64,000 nucleotides of DNA, taken from Chryseobacterium lathyri. GTDB taxonomy: Bacteria > Bacteroidota > Bacteroidia > Flavobacteriales > Weeksellaceae. Location of the stretch: assembly GCF_030812195.1 (NCBI RefSeq), contig NZ_JAUSSF010000001.1:992001-1056000 (forward strand). Reading direction: 5' to 3'. Every line of letters begins with the position of its first letter. The stretch's first letter is position 1. The notes below the pieces were generated by a model. That model ran no database searches and was not told the DNA's origin. It was given only the letters and a program-made list of their open reading frames with translations. Of the stretch, positions 6,951 through 15,763 are shown piece after piece. Made by a program: the position numbers and the translations under genes.

Positions 6951-9900
6951 GTGCAAAAATATACTTCCGCTTTTCTTCTCTTCTTTTTTTCTCTTATTTA
7001 TACCCAACAATATAATATTCAGTCATATAACACAGACAACGGGCTTCCACAGAACAGTGTAAAGGATATCATAAAGGACAAATACGGTTTCATATGGCTG
7101 ACAACCGAAAACGGAATTGTAAGGTATGATGGAATGAAGTTTGTAGTTTATAAAAATTTTCCACTAAACAATCAAAGGTTTACATTTTTCTACGGCTACC
7201 CTGAAAAAGACAGCATTTTTACCACAGGAGATTCCGGAAAAACTTTACTTATCAGCAAAAGATCTCCAAAAGTCACAAAAACTTCAAAAAGGAATGTTGA
7301 TTTTATATCCAGGGACAACATCAATTATTTTTTATACAGCTCCAATTATATCTATACCACATCGCCCGGCATAAGCCTTTATTTTCCATGCCAGGAAGGT
7401 ATTTATTTTATAAGGGAAAATTCCATTAAGTACATTAATAATCTTTCTAAAGCAAAAGAAAATCTGAATATAAAAGCGAAATATAAAAATATTGCCAGAA
7501 TATTCGTGATCGATAAGTCCGTATTCTTTATTGATTATCAGTCAAAAAAAGTTCAGAAAATTGAAAGGGGAAAAATCGTTAGCTCTTATAATGAACCGCT
7601 ATTAACCGATGATAAAAGTAAAATCTACTGGAGCAGGGTCAATAACCAGGTTTTTATATTCAACGGAAACAGCATTTACCGGTGCGAGTATGAAGACAAA
7701 CGGTTCAAAATATCAAAACTCGTGCAGCTTGAGGATATTACTGAAAATATTATCAGCGTATATTATGACAAAACTTATAAAAGACTTTATCTGGGGAGCA
7801 GTACTTATGGCCTTCAGATCGTCAGCTTTACAGATTTTACTACTGTCCAGAGACCTCCTTCTAAGCCTGAATCTGTTTTTTATTCTACTTTACCATATGG
7901 CGGCTCATCTGTAATCAATACTTACGGAGAGGTATACAACCGGAACGGGCTTGTAGAAGATAAGCATTTCAAAAGTAATATTCCATTCTTTTTGGCTTAT
8001 GATCAGGAAGACAACGTTATTGCCCGCAAAGCAAGTGACCTGCTACTGTATCAGAAAAAGAAAGATTATGCAAAAATTGTTTCCAAGCGGAATACTATTT
8101 TAATAGACTTTTTTTTCGATGCAAAAAGATACTATGCCTTTGAAGCTCTTGAAAAAACGGACGGAACCATTGGATACAGCGGAGTTCTTATGGTATACAA
8201 TGACCTTTCGTTCAAAACTGTAAAAAAAAGGTTTTTCTTTAATGACGAACCTACCAAATTCCTGAAATTTGATAAAGATTATCTGCTGGCCGGCACAACG
8301 AAAGGTTTATACAAAGTCTCATTAAAGACGAATAAAATAATCAACTTAAATCCGGATACCGAATTATCTATCCGCAACATCATACAATCCAGCGATGGTA
8401 ATTTCTGGATCACCACTTCGGGAAAGGGATTTTATCTGCTGAAAAACAACCGTCTCATCAAGATGCCTTATGATGCAGACAATAATATCTCCTCTCCTCA
8501 TACTATTCTGGAAGACCAGAACGGATTTTTCTGGATTCCCACCAATAACGGGCTTTACAAGGTTCCGGAAAGTAAGCTGCTCCGATATGTACAGGATAAA
8601 AAAACAAGGGTTAATTATTACAGATTTTCAAAAGTTTCAGGGTTTGAAACCAATGAATTTAATGGCGGCAGTAATGTGTGCGGAAATAAATTAGGAAACG
8701 GAGAGTTCGTACTTCCTTCTCTTGACGGTTTGGTTTTCTTCAATCCTACAGAAATAAAGAGCTATTATCCTGAAAACATACATATAGAAAGAGCTTTGAT
8801 TGACGGTAAAGAGCGGTTTTTTAATCAGATATTAAATATAAAACAGGAATCCAACCGTATAGATATATTTATTGATACTCCTTATTATTCTAATCCTGAT
8901 AATCTTGTTATAGAAACCAAACTAAGTGGAACAACCAATGTCAAATGGGAATCGATAGGAAAAGACGGGAAATTTTCCATTTCGAATCTTACGCATGGAA
9001 ATCATTCTTTTGTTGTGAGAGTATTAGTTTCCGATACAGGAAAATACATTTATAAAAAAATACATATTATCATTCCGCCTTATTTTTATCAGACTCTCTG
9101 GTTTAAAATACTGATCTCCTCTGCCCTGTTGCTTTTTATATATTTTTTGGTCAGATGGAGATTAAGCTTTCTGAAAAAGAGGAATCATGAATTGGAAGAG
9201 ATTATCAACTCCCGCACAAGAAGCCTCTCTGATACCGTAGAAAAGCTGGAGATAACAAAAAGAAAGCTCCATAAAGAAATCGAACAGCAAAAAAAGCTTA
9301 TCGGAACGATTACCCACGATATTACAACCCCGGTAAAATTTATTGCGCTCACTGCAAAGGAAGCTTTGAACAAGGACGACTTTAGTGAACAGCATAGCGA
9401 AAAGATTCTTAACTCTATTTACAAATCCTCGGATCAGTTATACAATTTCACTATTACTCTGAAAGAATATTCGGATATCTACACCCATCACCAGTCCGAT
9501 AAAACAGAACTTTATTCTCTGCACAAGCTGATAGAAGAAAAGAAAATACTTTTTAATGCCATCGCAGAGAACAATAATACAGCAATCATCAATAATGTAG
9601 ACAAGGCATTGTGGGTATGGATCGGCAAGAATATCCTGTCTGCAATTGTTCATAACCTGCTGGATAATTCCGTGAAGTTCACAAAAGACGGCTTCATCAC
9701 AATAGAAAGCAATGTGGAAGGAAATACCATTACTCTGCTGATAAGAGATACCGGAATCGGAATGGATGAAAAGAAGATAGAATATTATACAAAACTTCAG
9801 GATAATATTGAAAATGAAAAGCTGTTACTGCAAAAATACGGGATGGGACTTCACCTCGTGTTACAGCTTCTGCAAATGATAGAAGGGAAAATTGTCATTA

Positions 9901-9962
9901 AAAAAAATAAATTAAAAGGAACTACATTCAAACTGATTTTAACGAATAAAAAAAATGATTAA
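6951..9962 (+). CDS. Propeller-type sensor histidine kinase (reg_prop / Y_Y_Y / HisKA / HATPase)
   Basis: A 1003-residue sensor starting at a GTG. Signal peptide ~1-18, then a periplasmic region of about 690 residues with two-component-regulator propeller motifs (NGLPQNSVKDI, GFIWLTTENGIVRYD, FWITTSGKGFYLL, FWIPTNNGLYKV), a Y_Y_Y-type Ig domain (~640-705) and one membrane segment (~718-737). The cytoplasmic part has a short coiled coil, H789 (TITHDITTPVK), N box HNLLDNSVKF (901-910), G1 DTGIGM (933-938) and G2 GMGL (964-967). Unlike the fused hybrid systems of Bacteroides it has no receiver or AraC domain. The response regulator is a separate gene overlapping by 8 bp. The ligand is unknown. 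Confidence 0.93.
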   Translation: MQKYTSAFLLFFFSLIYTQQYNIQSYNTDNGLPQNSVKDIIKDKYGFIWLTTENGIVRYDGMKFVVYKNFPLNNQRFTFFYGYPEKDSIFTTGDSGKTLLISKRSPKVTKTSKRNVDFISRDNINYFLYSSNYIYTTSPGISLYFPCQEGIYFIRENSIKYINNLSKAKENLNIKAKYKNIARIFVIDKSVFFIDYQSKKVQKIERGKIVSSYNEPLLTDDKSKIYWSRVNNQVFIFNGNSIYRCEYEDKRFKISKLVQLEDITENIISVYYDKTYKRLYLGSSTYGLQIVSFTDFTTVQRPPSKPESVFYSTLPYGGSSVINTYGEVYNRNGLVEDKHFKSNIPFFLAYDQEDNVIARKASDLLLYQKKKDYAKIVSKRNTILIDFFFDAKRYYAFEALEKTDGTIGYSGVLMVYNDLSFKTVKKRFFFNDEPTKFLKFDKDYLLAGTTKGLYKVSLKTNKIINLNPDTELSIRNIIQSSDGNFWITTSGKGFYLLKNNRLIKMPYDADNNISSPHTILEDQNGFFWIPTNNGLYKVPESKLLRYVQDKKTRVNYYRFSKVSGFETNEFNGGSNVCGNKLGNGEFVLPSLDGLVFFNPTEIKSYYPENIHIERALIDGKERFFNQILNIKQESNRIDIFIDTPYYSNPDNLVIETKLSGTTNVKWESIGKDGKFSISNLTHGNHSFVVRVLVSDTGKYIYKKIHIIIPPYFYQTLWFKILISSALLLFIYFLVRWRLSFLKKRNHELEEIINSRTRSLSDTVEKLEITKRKLHKEIEQQKKLIGTITHDITTPVKFIALTAKEALNKDDFSEQHSEKILNSIYKSSDQLYNFTITLKEYSDIYTHHQSDKTELYSLHKLIEEKKILFNAIAENNNTAIINNVDKALWVWIGKNILSAIVHNLLDNSVKFTKDGFITIESNVEGNTITLLIRDTGIGMDEKKIEYYTKLQDNIENEKLLLQKYGMGLHLVLQLLQMIEGKIVIKKNKLKGTTFKLILTNKKND

Positions 9963-10569
9963 GAATATTCTTATTGCCGATGATCACGACATTGTTCTGG
10001 TAGGAACAAGCATGATTTTAGAATCAAGGATCAAAGGAGTGGCTATAGACCAGGCCGGAGACTACCCGGAAGCCCTTGAAAAAATTTCAGAGCGGAAATA
10101 CAATCTTGTTATTCTGGATATTAATATGCCGGAGAGTAAAAATAAAAAAATGATCTCCGAAATCAAAGCCCTGGATCCTGATATAAAAATACTGATATTT
10201 TCCGCCTATGAAGAAGAAGTAGCCGTACAATATATAAAAGAAGGCGCCAACGGGTACATCAGCAAGCTAAGTAAATCTGAGGAGATCTCGGATGCTGTAA
10301 ACAAAATATTTTCTGACGGCTTTTATTATCCTCCGTCTATTGTACAGCAATTGCTTCAGGAATCTCCATTGGATTCTATAAAGAATCTATCGATGAGAGA
10401 ATATGAAATTTTCATTTTAATGGTAGAGGGCAACGGCAATCTGGAAATCTCCAATAAGATGGGAATACAGATGCCAACCATCAGCACCTATAAAAAGAGA
10501 ATTCATAATAAACTCAAAACCAAAAATCTAGCTGATCTGATCAGGTTATATCAAACCTATATTGCCTGA
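9955..10569 (+). CDS. LuxR/NarL-type response regulator, partner of the propeller kinase
   Basis: A 204-residue regulator: D9-D10, phospho-acceptor D55 (LVILDINMPE), an invariant-type lysine in NGYISKLSK, and a C-terminal LuxR HTH (LSMREYEIFILMVEG, then PTISTYKKRIHNKL). It overlaps the kinase by 8 bp, which implies translational coupling and partnership. It is the closest relative in the window of the regulator at 630. The next gene on the same strand encodes a secreted protein 270 bp downstream, but a palindrome with a T-rich tail at 10598-10632 separates them. Confidence 0.94.
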   Translation: MIKNILIADDHDIVLVGTSMILESRIKGVAIDQAGDYPEALEKISERKYNLVILDINMPESKNKKMISEIKALDPDIKILIFSAYEEEVAVQYIKEGANGYISKLSKSEEISDAVNKIFSDGFYYPPSIVQQLLQESPLDSIKNLSMREYEIFILMVEGNGNLEISNKMGIQMPTISTYKKRIHNKLKTKNLADLIRLYQTYIA

Positions 10570-10597
10570 TTTCCATCAAACTTTATAAGTCACATGA

Positions 10598-10632
10598 TGT
10601 AGAAATTTTTCTACATTTTATTTTATTTTATT
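10598..10632 (+). terminator. Palindrome with T-rich tail after the response regulator
   Basis: TGTAGAAA-TT-TTTCTACA (10598-10615) is followed by a TTTTATTTTATTTTATT tract. It fits a weak terminator for the kinase-regulator operon. Because the palindrome is AT-rich and symmetric it could instead be an operator upstream of the next gene. Confidence 0.5.
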
Positions 10633-10840
10633 CTACGAAGCACATTGTTTTTTGTAGTAATATTTCTATATTTTTACATTATTAATATTTTTAATTTAAA
10701 AAATAAGTTAAAAAACAATCAAATTCATAATATTTTAACCGTTATTTAATATAGAATTAATAAATCAAGGAAATACTCTATTGATATATTATGCTACCCA
10801 TAACTACTACTCAAAAACTAATGATTTAAAACTGAAATAA

Positions 10841-12424
10841 ATGCTAAAAAAAATTACAAAATTAGGACAACTATTAGGGCTATTCGCTTCCTCCTTTGTC
10901 TTTTCGCAGGCAGGAAACATAGGAATTAATACCCCAAACCCCGGATCTACAATAGATATTAACGGATCTCTGGCTGCTAATTACATTGCTATAAATACAG
11001 CAGCTTACAATTTGAACTCAGCAGATTTTCATGTCTCCTACAATGGAACTGCCAATGCTGTATTCAACCTTCCGGCAGCCATCAGCGGAGTGGGAAATTT
11101 TAAGGGTCGAATGTATACGATCAAGAATAATACAAACTTTACCATAACGGTAAATTCTGCAGCACCTGAAACAATTAACGGAAGTGCAAGTATTACAGTA
11201 CCGGCGAATCAGAGTGCCCAACTGATTAATACCGGGCTCACAGGAGCCAATTCTACATGGGAAGTAGTCTCTATGGGATCTTCTTCAACAGGAGATTATA
11301 TCATTGTAAAACCTAACGCAGCTCAATCTGTTTCTACAGGATCAGATGTAACATTTGGATCTGTAATTGCTTCCAATAATATTACCTACAATGCCGGCGT
11401 TTTCAATTTAAAAGCAGGCAAAACCTATGTACTACGCTGCCAGCTGCATGCTACGGACTTCTCACTTGCAGGCGGTTTTTTTGTGTACGAATGGGTTGAT
11501 GCTTCCAATAATTCTGTGCTTCCATCCAGTACCACCGGAGTTGTTGACGCAATAAATAATTATCCTGCGACTACAATAGGAGGACAACCAGAAGCATATG
11601 CCATTTATAGACCTACTGTTGATACATCGGTAAAAGTAAGGCTGGGCGGTGCCGGAACAGCTCAATTAAATCCGGGTATAGGATTTATGTCAATTACAGA
11701 GCTTGAAGGAGGCAGCGGCAGTGGAACTACCATCATCAATAATAACATAACAGCCAGTAATGGTTTATCTATGTCGGGCACCGATGTTAAATTAGGAGGC
11801 ACCCTATCCCAGGCAACTAATATTGCTACTGCCGGAAATAACCTGAGTATCGACGGAACTGGAAAAGTTTTGATCGGAACCAATACGGTACCTGCGGGAG
11901 CTGCCAATTCTAAAATCGTTATAGATAACGGTACCACTAACGGTGCACTACAGATTAAGGATGGCACCCAGCAGCTGGGTTATGTACTGACCAGTGATGC
12001 TAACGGTCTTGCTACCTGGTCTTCTACAACTACAACAGCATTTGCCGACAACTGGACATCATATTCAGGAACACTGGTTAATCCTTTTACCGGAAACTCG
12101 GGAGCAGATAATCTACCCACAGGAATCTCTGTGAACATTCCGGCCAAAGGATGGTATTTTTTCCGTTCCGGAATTACAATCACTTCCACATGTAATGATT
12201 ATTGGTTTTACATTAGTGGTATAGGAGAAGTTTGGAAAGCATATTGCGGAACTGCGAGCCCTGATCCTATTAATTTTGTACCAAGAGATCAGACCCGAGT
12301 ATTGTACTTTGCAGCTCCCGGAATTTATCCTGTAGTTGCTCACAAAACAAATTTCGTAGTTCCGACTGGATTTAATGGTGGTAACCCTGTATTTTATCTG
12401 GATTTTGTAAAATTCCAAAATTAA
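10841..12424 (+). CDS. Large secreted protein with tail-fibre-like and jelly-roll-like modules
   Basis: A 527-residue protein with a signal peptide ending FASSFVFSQ. The first ~130 mature residues (GNIGINTPNPGS..., then YNGTANAVFNLPAA) are shared with the paralogue at 12544. A middle segment (~185-290) starting YNAGVFNLKAGKTYVL resembles C1q/TNF-like jelly rolls. A G/T/N-rich linker follows (LIGTNTVPAGAANSKI, LGYVLTSDANGLATW), like those between a fibre stalk and tip in Bacteroidota surface proteins, then a second beta-rich domain. Function unknown; likely surface-exposed or secreted. There is no C-terminal type IX sorting motif of the KLVVK type. Confidence 0.8.
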   Translation: MLKKITKLGQLLGLFASSFVFSQAGNIGINTPNPGSTIDINGSLAANYIAINTAAYNLNSADFHVSYNGTANAVFNLPAAISGVGNFKGRMYTIKNNTNFTITVNSAAPETINGSASITVPANQSAQLINTGLTGANSTWEVVSMGSSSTGDYIIVKPNAAQSVSTGSDVTFGSVIASNNITYNAGVFNLKAGKTYVLRCQLHATDFSLAGGFFVYEWVDASNNSVLPSSTTGVVDAINNYPATTIGGQPEAYAIYRPTVDTSVKVRLGGAGTAQLNPGIGFMSITELEGGSGSGTTIINNNITASNGLSMSGTDVKLGGTLSQATNIATAGNNLSIDGTGKVLIGTNTVPAGAANSKIVIDNGTTNGALQIKDGTQQLGYVLTSDANGLATWSSTTTTAFADNWTSYSGTLVNPFTGNSGADNLPTGISVNIPAKGWYFFRSGITITSTCNDYWFYISGIGEVWKAYCGTASPDPINFVPRDQTRVLYFAAPGIYPVVAHKTNFVVPTGFNGGNPVFYLDFVKFQN

Positions 12425-12470
12425 GGAAACCGCTATAACCATGATTCTAAATACATAAAGCTGAAAAACC

Positions 12471-12508
12471 GAACTGCTACAGGAAATCCCTCATTCCAAT
12501 AGCAGTTC
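12471..12508. repeat. Inverted repeat between the two paralogous secreted-protein genes
   Basis: GAACTGCTA (12471-12479) and TAGCAGTTC (12500-12508) form a perfect 9-bp stem with a 20-nt loop. No T-run follows, so it may be an attenuating or stabilising structure rather than a terminator. Confidence 0.5.
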
Positions 12509-12543
12509 ATCAATCCTTGTTCTTAATTAATATTGTATAAAAG

Positions 12544-13473
12544 ATGACCAAAAAAATATTTTTTCTCCCGTTACTTCTTGCATTAAGCGGAAATTTAATG
12601 TATTCTCAGACAGGAAATATAGGTATTAATACCAACGATCCGGGCAGTAAGCTAACCGTTAATGGTTCATTTGCCGCAACCTACAAAACCACAGGAACAA
12701 GTGGACCTGTTGATGCCAATGATTACTATATAGCCTATAATGGCAACAGCAACGGTACTTTAACACTGCCTGCTGCCGTGACCGGATCTGGTAATTTTAT
12801 TGGAAGAACTTATCATTTCAAAAATACCGGAACGGCAACATTATCTATTGCCGCCAGCGGAACAGAACTGATTGATAATCAAAGCGGGGCGGGAGTAGCT
12901 TCTATCAGTGTACCTCCTGGTTACTATGCCTTTTTCATAAGCAAAGGAACAGTGACCAATACAACATGGGAGCTTATTTTACTTTCAAGCTCCAACAATC
13001 TGCCCGCAGCAGCATCCACTTATGCCTTTTCAACAATAAGCACGACAACCAGACAGTCTCTACCTGCTACAGTGAGCGGACCTTATATCAACGGTGAAAT
13101 TAATTATCCGCAAGGAACGGTCATCAATACAGGAAATGTGATGAATACGGCCAATGGAAGGTTTACTGCCGTTACCAGTGGATACTATATGTTTTACGGC
13201 TCTACCCAGTTTGATAATGGTGCGATTGCCGGTGCTCCTAATTTTGCGTGGGCCATATTATATCTTGTAAAAAACTTCAGCACCACCCCCAATAATATCT
13301 TGGTTCAGTCTTATCAGGCAAGCCCTGGTATATTGGTAGGAGCAAACGTTTCATGCATCACCTATCTGAACGCAGGAGAAACCGTAAGTATGGCTTCCGC
13401 AGCAGCCGTAACCAGCGGGACTACTTACCAGGTGGTAGTAAGTTCTTTTTACGGTTATAAAATCGCTAATTAA
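12544..13473 (+). CDS. Secreted protein, paralogue of the preceding gene product
   Basis: A 309-residue protein with a signal peptide ending SGNLMYSQ. Its N-terminal module GNIGINTNDPGSKLTVNGS, then YIAYNGNSNGTLTLPAA and GNFIGRTYHFKN, parallels the gene product at 10841 nearly motif for motif. The C-terminal ~110 residues (FTAVTSGYYMFYGSTQF..., ending YQVVVSSFYGYKI) have the periodicity of a C1q/TNF-like jelly roll. It follows its paralogue by 120 bp on the same strand and is probably a tandem duplicate with a shorter domain set. Function unknown. Confidence 0.8.
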   Translation: MTKKIFFLPLLLALSGNLMYSQTGNIGINTNDPGSKLTVNGSFAATYKTTGTSGPVDANDYYIAYNGNSNGTLTLPAAVTGSGNFIGRTYHFKNTGTATLSIAASGTELIDNQSGAGVASISVPPGYYAFFISKGTVTNTTWELILLSSSNNLPAAASTYAFSTISTTTRQSLPATVSGPYINGEINYPQGTVINTGNVMNTANGRFTAVTSGYYMFYGSTQFDNGAIAGAPNFAWAILYLVKNFSTTPNNILVQSYQASPGILVGANVSCITYLNAGETVSMASAAAVTSGTTYQVVVSSFYGYKIAN

Positions 13474-13483
13474 ACAGTACCAT

Positions 13484-13583
13484 ATATAAACCAGTTAATC
13501 CCCCTCCTATCATTACATACCATCATACATGATGAGAAAGAAGCAATTTGTTCCCAAACAAAAAGGGGGATCCTGGTTTATAT
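13484..13583. repeat. Long inverted repeat (22-bp arms, 58-nt loop)
   Basis: Left arm ATATAAACCAG-TTA-ATCCCCCT (13484-13505), right arm AGGGGGAT-C-CTGGTTTATAT (13564-13583). Both the 8-bp inner and 11-bp outer segments pair perfectly around a small internal loop. It begins 11 bp after the stop of the preceding gene, so it may act as its 3' hairpin, but the large loop and the lack of a T-run are atypical of a terminator. It could also be a miniature inverted-repeat element or a structured RNA. Confidence 0.7.
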
Positions 13584-13822
13584 TTTCCAATCAAAAAATT
13601 GTTATTCAGATTGTTGAATTTAACTATCTCTGCTGATCCAAAGGGCTTTAAGATAGTATCTGTTTTTTTCCTGAGCACTTCCTGGATCATTCCTGGAGGA
13701 CATTTTCATTATTTCCCGTCCTGATCAGTACTTCCGGCCATAAATCATTTCTTCTAAGTAGCTAATACTGTGCGAAAAAGCTATCGATCAGTAGTTATTA
13801 AAAAGTTAAATTTTTATTTTAC

Positions 13823-13853
13823 TTTGATTCTTTTAAGCTTCTGAGTAAATTTG
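13823..13853 (+). promoter_or_regulatory. Bacteroidota-type sigma-A promoter
   Basis: TTTG at 13823-13826, a 19-bp spacer, then TAAATTTG at 13846-13853, matching the -33/-7 consensus TTTG-N19-TAnnTTTG. Predicted transcription starts near 13860, just before the ATG at 13869, giving a very short leader. Confidence 0.65.
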
Positions 13854-13868
13854 TAAAAAAATAAAATA

Positions 13869-14228
13869 ATGAACTATACACTTGAGCTCAATACTCAGGA
13901 TGCTTACTCTACTGTTGTTTTTAACACAATCGTATTCGACTCGTTCAAGGTTAATATAGTTGAAAGATATACAGGGCGAATGAATTTCCAACCAAAATTA
14001 TCATATGCCTTATTTAAAGTCAGAACCCTGGATAATGAAATTATTAAAACAAGAGACGGTAATGGAAGAGTCAAAATTAAAGGAGATCATTTTGAAACTT
14101 ACCAGAAACTAATAAAAGTTCTGAATTCCTATGCTTATAAAAACAAACTGATGAATGTAAAGGAGGCTCAACAGGATTATGTCCATTTCATTTTGAGCTT
14201 AGTAGTTGTTAACTACCAGCTTAATTAG
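13869..14228 (+). CDS. Small cytoplasmic protein of unknown function
   Basis: A 119-residue protein with no signal peptide or membrane segment. It begins NYTLELNTQDAYSTVVFNTI; the middle reads RTLDNEIIKTRDGNGRVKIKG; the end is helical. I do not recognise a family. A good promoter directly upstream and a separate unit after it suggest independent expression. A GATTAGCAG-a-CTGCTAATC palindrome lies after the stop (~14262-14280) without a T-run. Confidence 0.75.
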   Translation: MNYTLELNTQDAYSTVVFNTIVFDSFKVNIVERYTGRMNFQPKLSYALFKVRTLDNEIIKTRDGNGRVKIKGDHFETYQKLIKVLNSYAYKNKLMNVKEAQQDYVHFILSLVVVNYQLN

Positions 14229-14345
14229 ATTTTGTCCTTATTTCCTACCTTCCCGATTAGCAGACTGCTAATCAGGTAGCAGCAGCATCTTAAACGGCTA
14301 ATCTCAAATTAGTCATCTTTATTGGTTATTTAAAATATCTGACTC

Positions 14346-14687
14346 ATGGATAATAAAACTGTTTTAGAAAAAGCAAATGCCGCCATATCAAAAGGTGATC
14401 ATGAGACCTTTCTTTCGTATTGCAGCGAAAATACAAAATGGATATTTGTAGGAGACCAAATTCTTTCAGGAAAAGAAGAAGTGCAAAATTATCTGGCGGA
14501 TACCTACAGAGAACCTCCAAAATTTGATGTAGAATATATGATAAGTGAAGGAGATTTTGTCACGGCAGTAGGCGTAATCAGCCTGCTGAACAAAGATGGC
14601 CAATGGACAGAGTATGATTACTGTGATGTGTGGAGATTCCAAGATGGAAAAATGGCAGAGTTGAGAGGTTTTGTTATCCAAAGATAA
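14346..14687 (+). CDS. SnoaL-like / NTF2-fold protein
   Basis: A 113-residue protein with the small NTF2-like fold: an N-terminal helical pair (VLEKANAAISKGDHETFLSYC), a strand-turn with W-x-F (TKWIFVGDQILSGKEEV), and C-terminal strands around YDYCDVWRFQDGKMAELRGF. Proteins of this type in Bacteroidota are cytoplasmic and of undefined or ligand-binding function. No catalytic assignment is possible. It is a single-gene unit ending at a strong hairpin shared with the convergent lipoprotein gene. Confidence 0.8.
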   Translation: MDNKTVLEKANAAISKGDHETFLSYCSENTKWIFVGDQILSGKEEVQNYLADTYREPPKFDVEYMISEGDFVTAVGVISLLNKDGQWTEYDYCDVWRFQDGKMAELRGFVIQR

Positions 14688-14732
14688 TTCTTCGGCTATT
14701 AAATAATCGATTTTGATAACATTCTGAAAAAT

Positions 14733-14763
14733 ATAAGCTCCTCTAATGAAAAGAGGAGCTTAT
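14733..14763. terminator. Strong hairpin between convergent genes
   Basis: Twelve-base perfect arms ATAAGCTCCTCT (14733-14744) and AGAGGAGCTTAT (14752-14763) with a 7-nt loop, between the SnoaL-like gene and the minus-strand DUF4142 lipoprotein gene. T-runs are weak, but placement and stem strength support bidirectional termination. Confidence 0.7.
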
Positions 14764-14780
14764 GCTGTAAGTACCGTACA

Positions 14781-15392
14781 TTATTTTACGGCATTTTTTG
14801 CTTTTTCAGATTCCATTAAATGATGCTCCAATGTTGGCAGGGTTTTGCTTGCAAAAGATTTTAAAGACGCCTCCTTACCTTCTGAAGCTTCTTTTTTAAA
14901 TTCTTCTATGTCTTTTTTGTGATCACTGACCATTAAATTGGTATATTTCTGATCAAACTCAGCTCCTTTTTTTGCCTTTAGATCATCATATTCCTTTTGC
15001 TTTTCGGCATCCAGACTGGCTGGTAGAGTGTAGCCTGCCGTCTTAGCCCATTTCTTAAGCTCATCATTAGCTTTGCTGTGATCTTTTACCATCATTTCTC
15101 CCAATGCTTTCACTTCTGCATTAGAAGCATTAGTGGCTGCAAGCTGACCCATCATTACCTCCATCATCCCTCCTGTCGCTGCAGCATCTGCAAATTTTTT
15201 GTCCTGATCACTGAGAGAGTTTGTAGTGGCCGTGGTATCTGCCATTTTAGTAGAATCAGTAACCGTCATTCCGGATTCAGCCGGGGCAGATACAGTAGGG
15301 GTACCTGTAGATTCGTTTACAGATGTAGTTTCATTTTTTTTGCAGGCAATCAAAGCAGCAGCTGCAAAAAGTGTTAAAACAGAATTTTTCAT
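14781..15392 (-). CDS. DUF4142 lipoprotein
   Basis: Start set at 15392 (203 residues), because the peptide then begins MKNSVLTLFAAAALIACKK, a lipoprotein signal with lipid-attachment Cys17. The open frame runs further upstream to 15482 but adds residues unlike a leader. A T/S/A-rich linker (~20-60) is followed by a helical, ferritin-like DUF4142 domain (DQDKKFADAAATGGMMEVMM, then EVKALGEMMVKDHSKANDEL, and LPTLEHHLMESEKAK near the end). DUF4142 proteins are periplasmic or outer-membrane and often stress-associated; no enzyme activity is established. A single-gene unit sharing a downstream hairpin with the convergent gene. Confidence 0.88.
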   Translation of the reverse strand: MKNSVLTLFAAAALIACKKNETTSVNESTGTPTVSAPAESGMTVTDSTKMADTTATTNSLSDQDKKFADAAATGGMMEVMMGQLAATNASNAEVKALGEMMVKDHSKANDELKKWAKTAGYTLPASLDAEKQKEYDDLKAKKGAEFDQKYTNLMVSDHKKDIEEFKKEASEGKEASLKSFASKTLPTLEHHLMESEKAKNAVK

Positions 15393-15763
15393 AATAATAA
15401 TTTTAAAGTGATGATAAATAATGAAGTATACAAGCACTTCAATACAAATACAACAATTTATTTGCCAAAATTCACATTTCATGATATCAATACATTTCTA
15501 AACATCATATAATGAGCTCTTTATAAAATTAAGCTGAACTTTACCTTCTTCTACAAGTGCAATTTTTGTAATTAAAATAAATTTCCTGTGAAATTTCTCC
15601 AACCTTAAACGGTAAAATTAGAAGACCAAAAGCTTTGAATAAAATGAGTGTAAATTGTTGATTTAACTAATATCCAGAATTTTACGCATTTAATACCGGT
15701 GTTTGTATTTTTTGATATATTTGTAATGTACAACCTACCAGTTTTAACCAAAATATTATTGTT
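15393..15763. other. Divergent intergenic region
   Basis: AT-rich spacer carrying promoters for the lipoprotein (minus) and the secreted protein (plus). On the plus strand TATATTTG at 15716-15723 is a perfect TAnnTTTG box 40 bp before the next start. No other gene or repeat was recognised. Confidence 0.5.
15716..15723 (+). promoter_or_regulatory. -7 promoter element
   Basis: TATATTTG matches TAnnTTTG and sits 40 bp upstream of the ATG at 15764. A TTTG lies only 10 bp before it rather than the usual ~19, so the -33 box is uncertain. Confidence 0.4.

Noticed and set aside
14262..14280. Palindrome GATTAGCAG-a-CTGCTAATC as a terminator
   Set aside because: Symmetric but without a T-run; left as a remark in the preceding gene because function is unclear.
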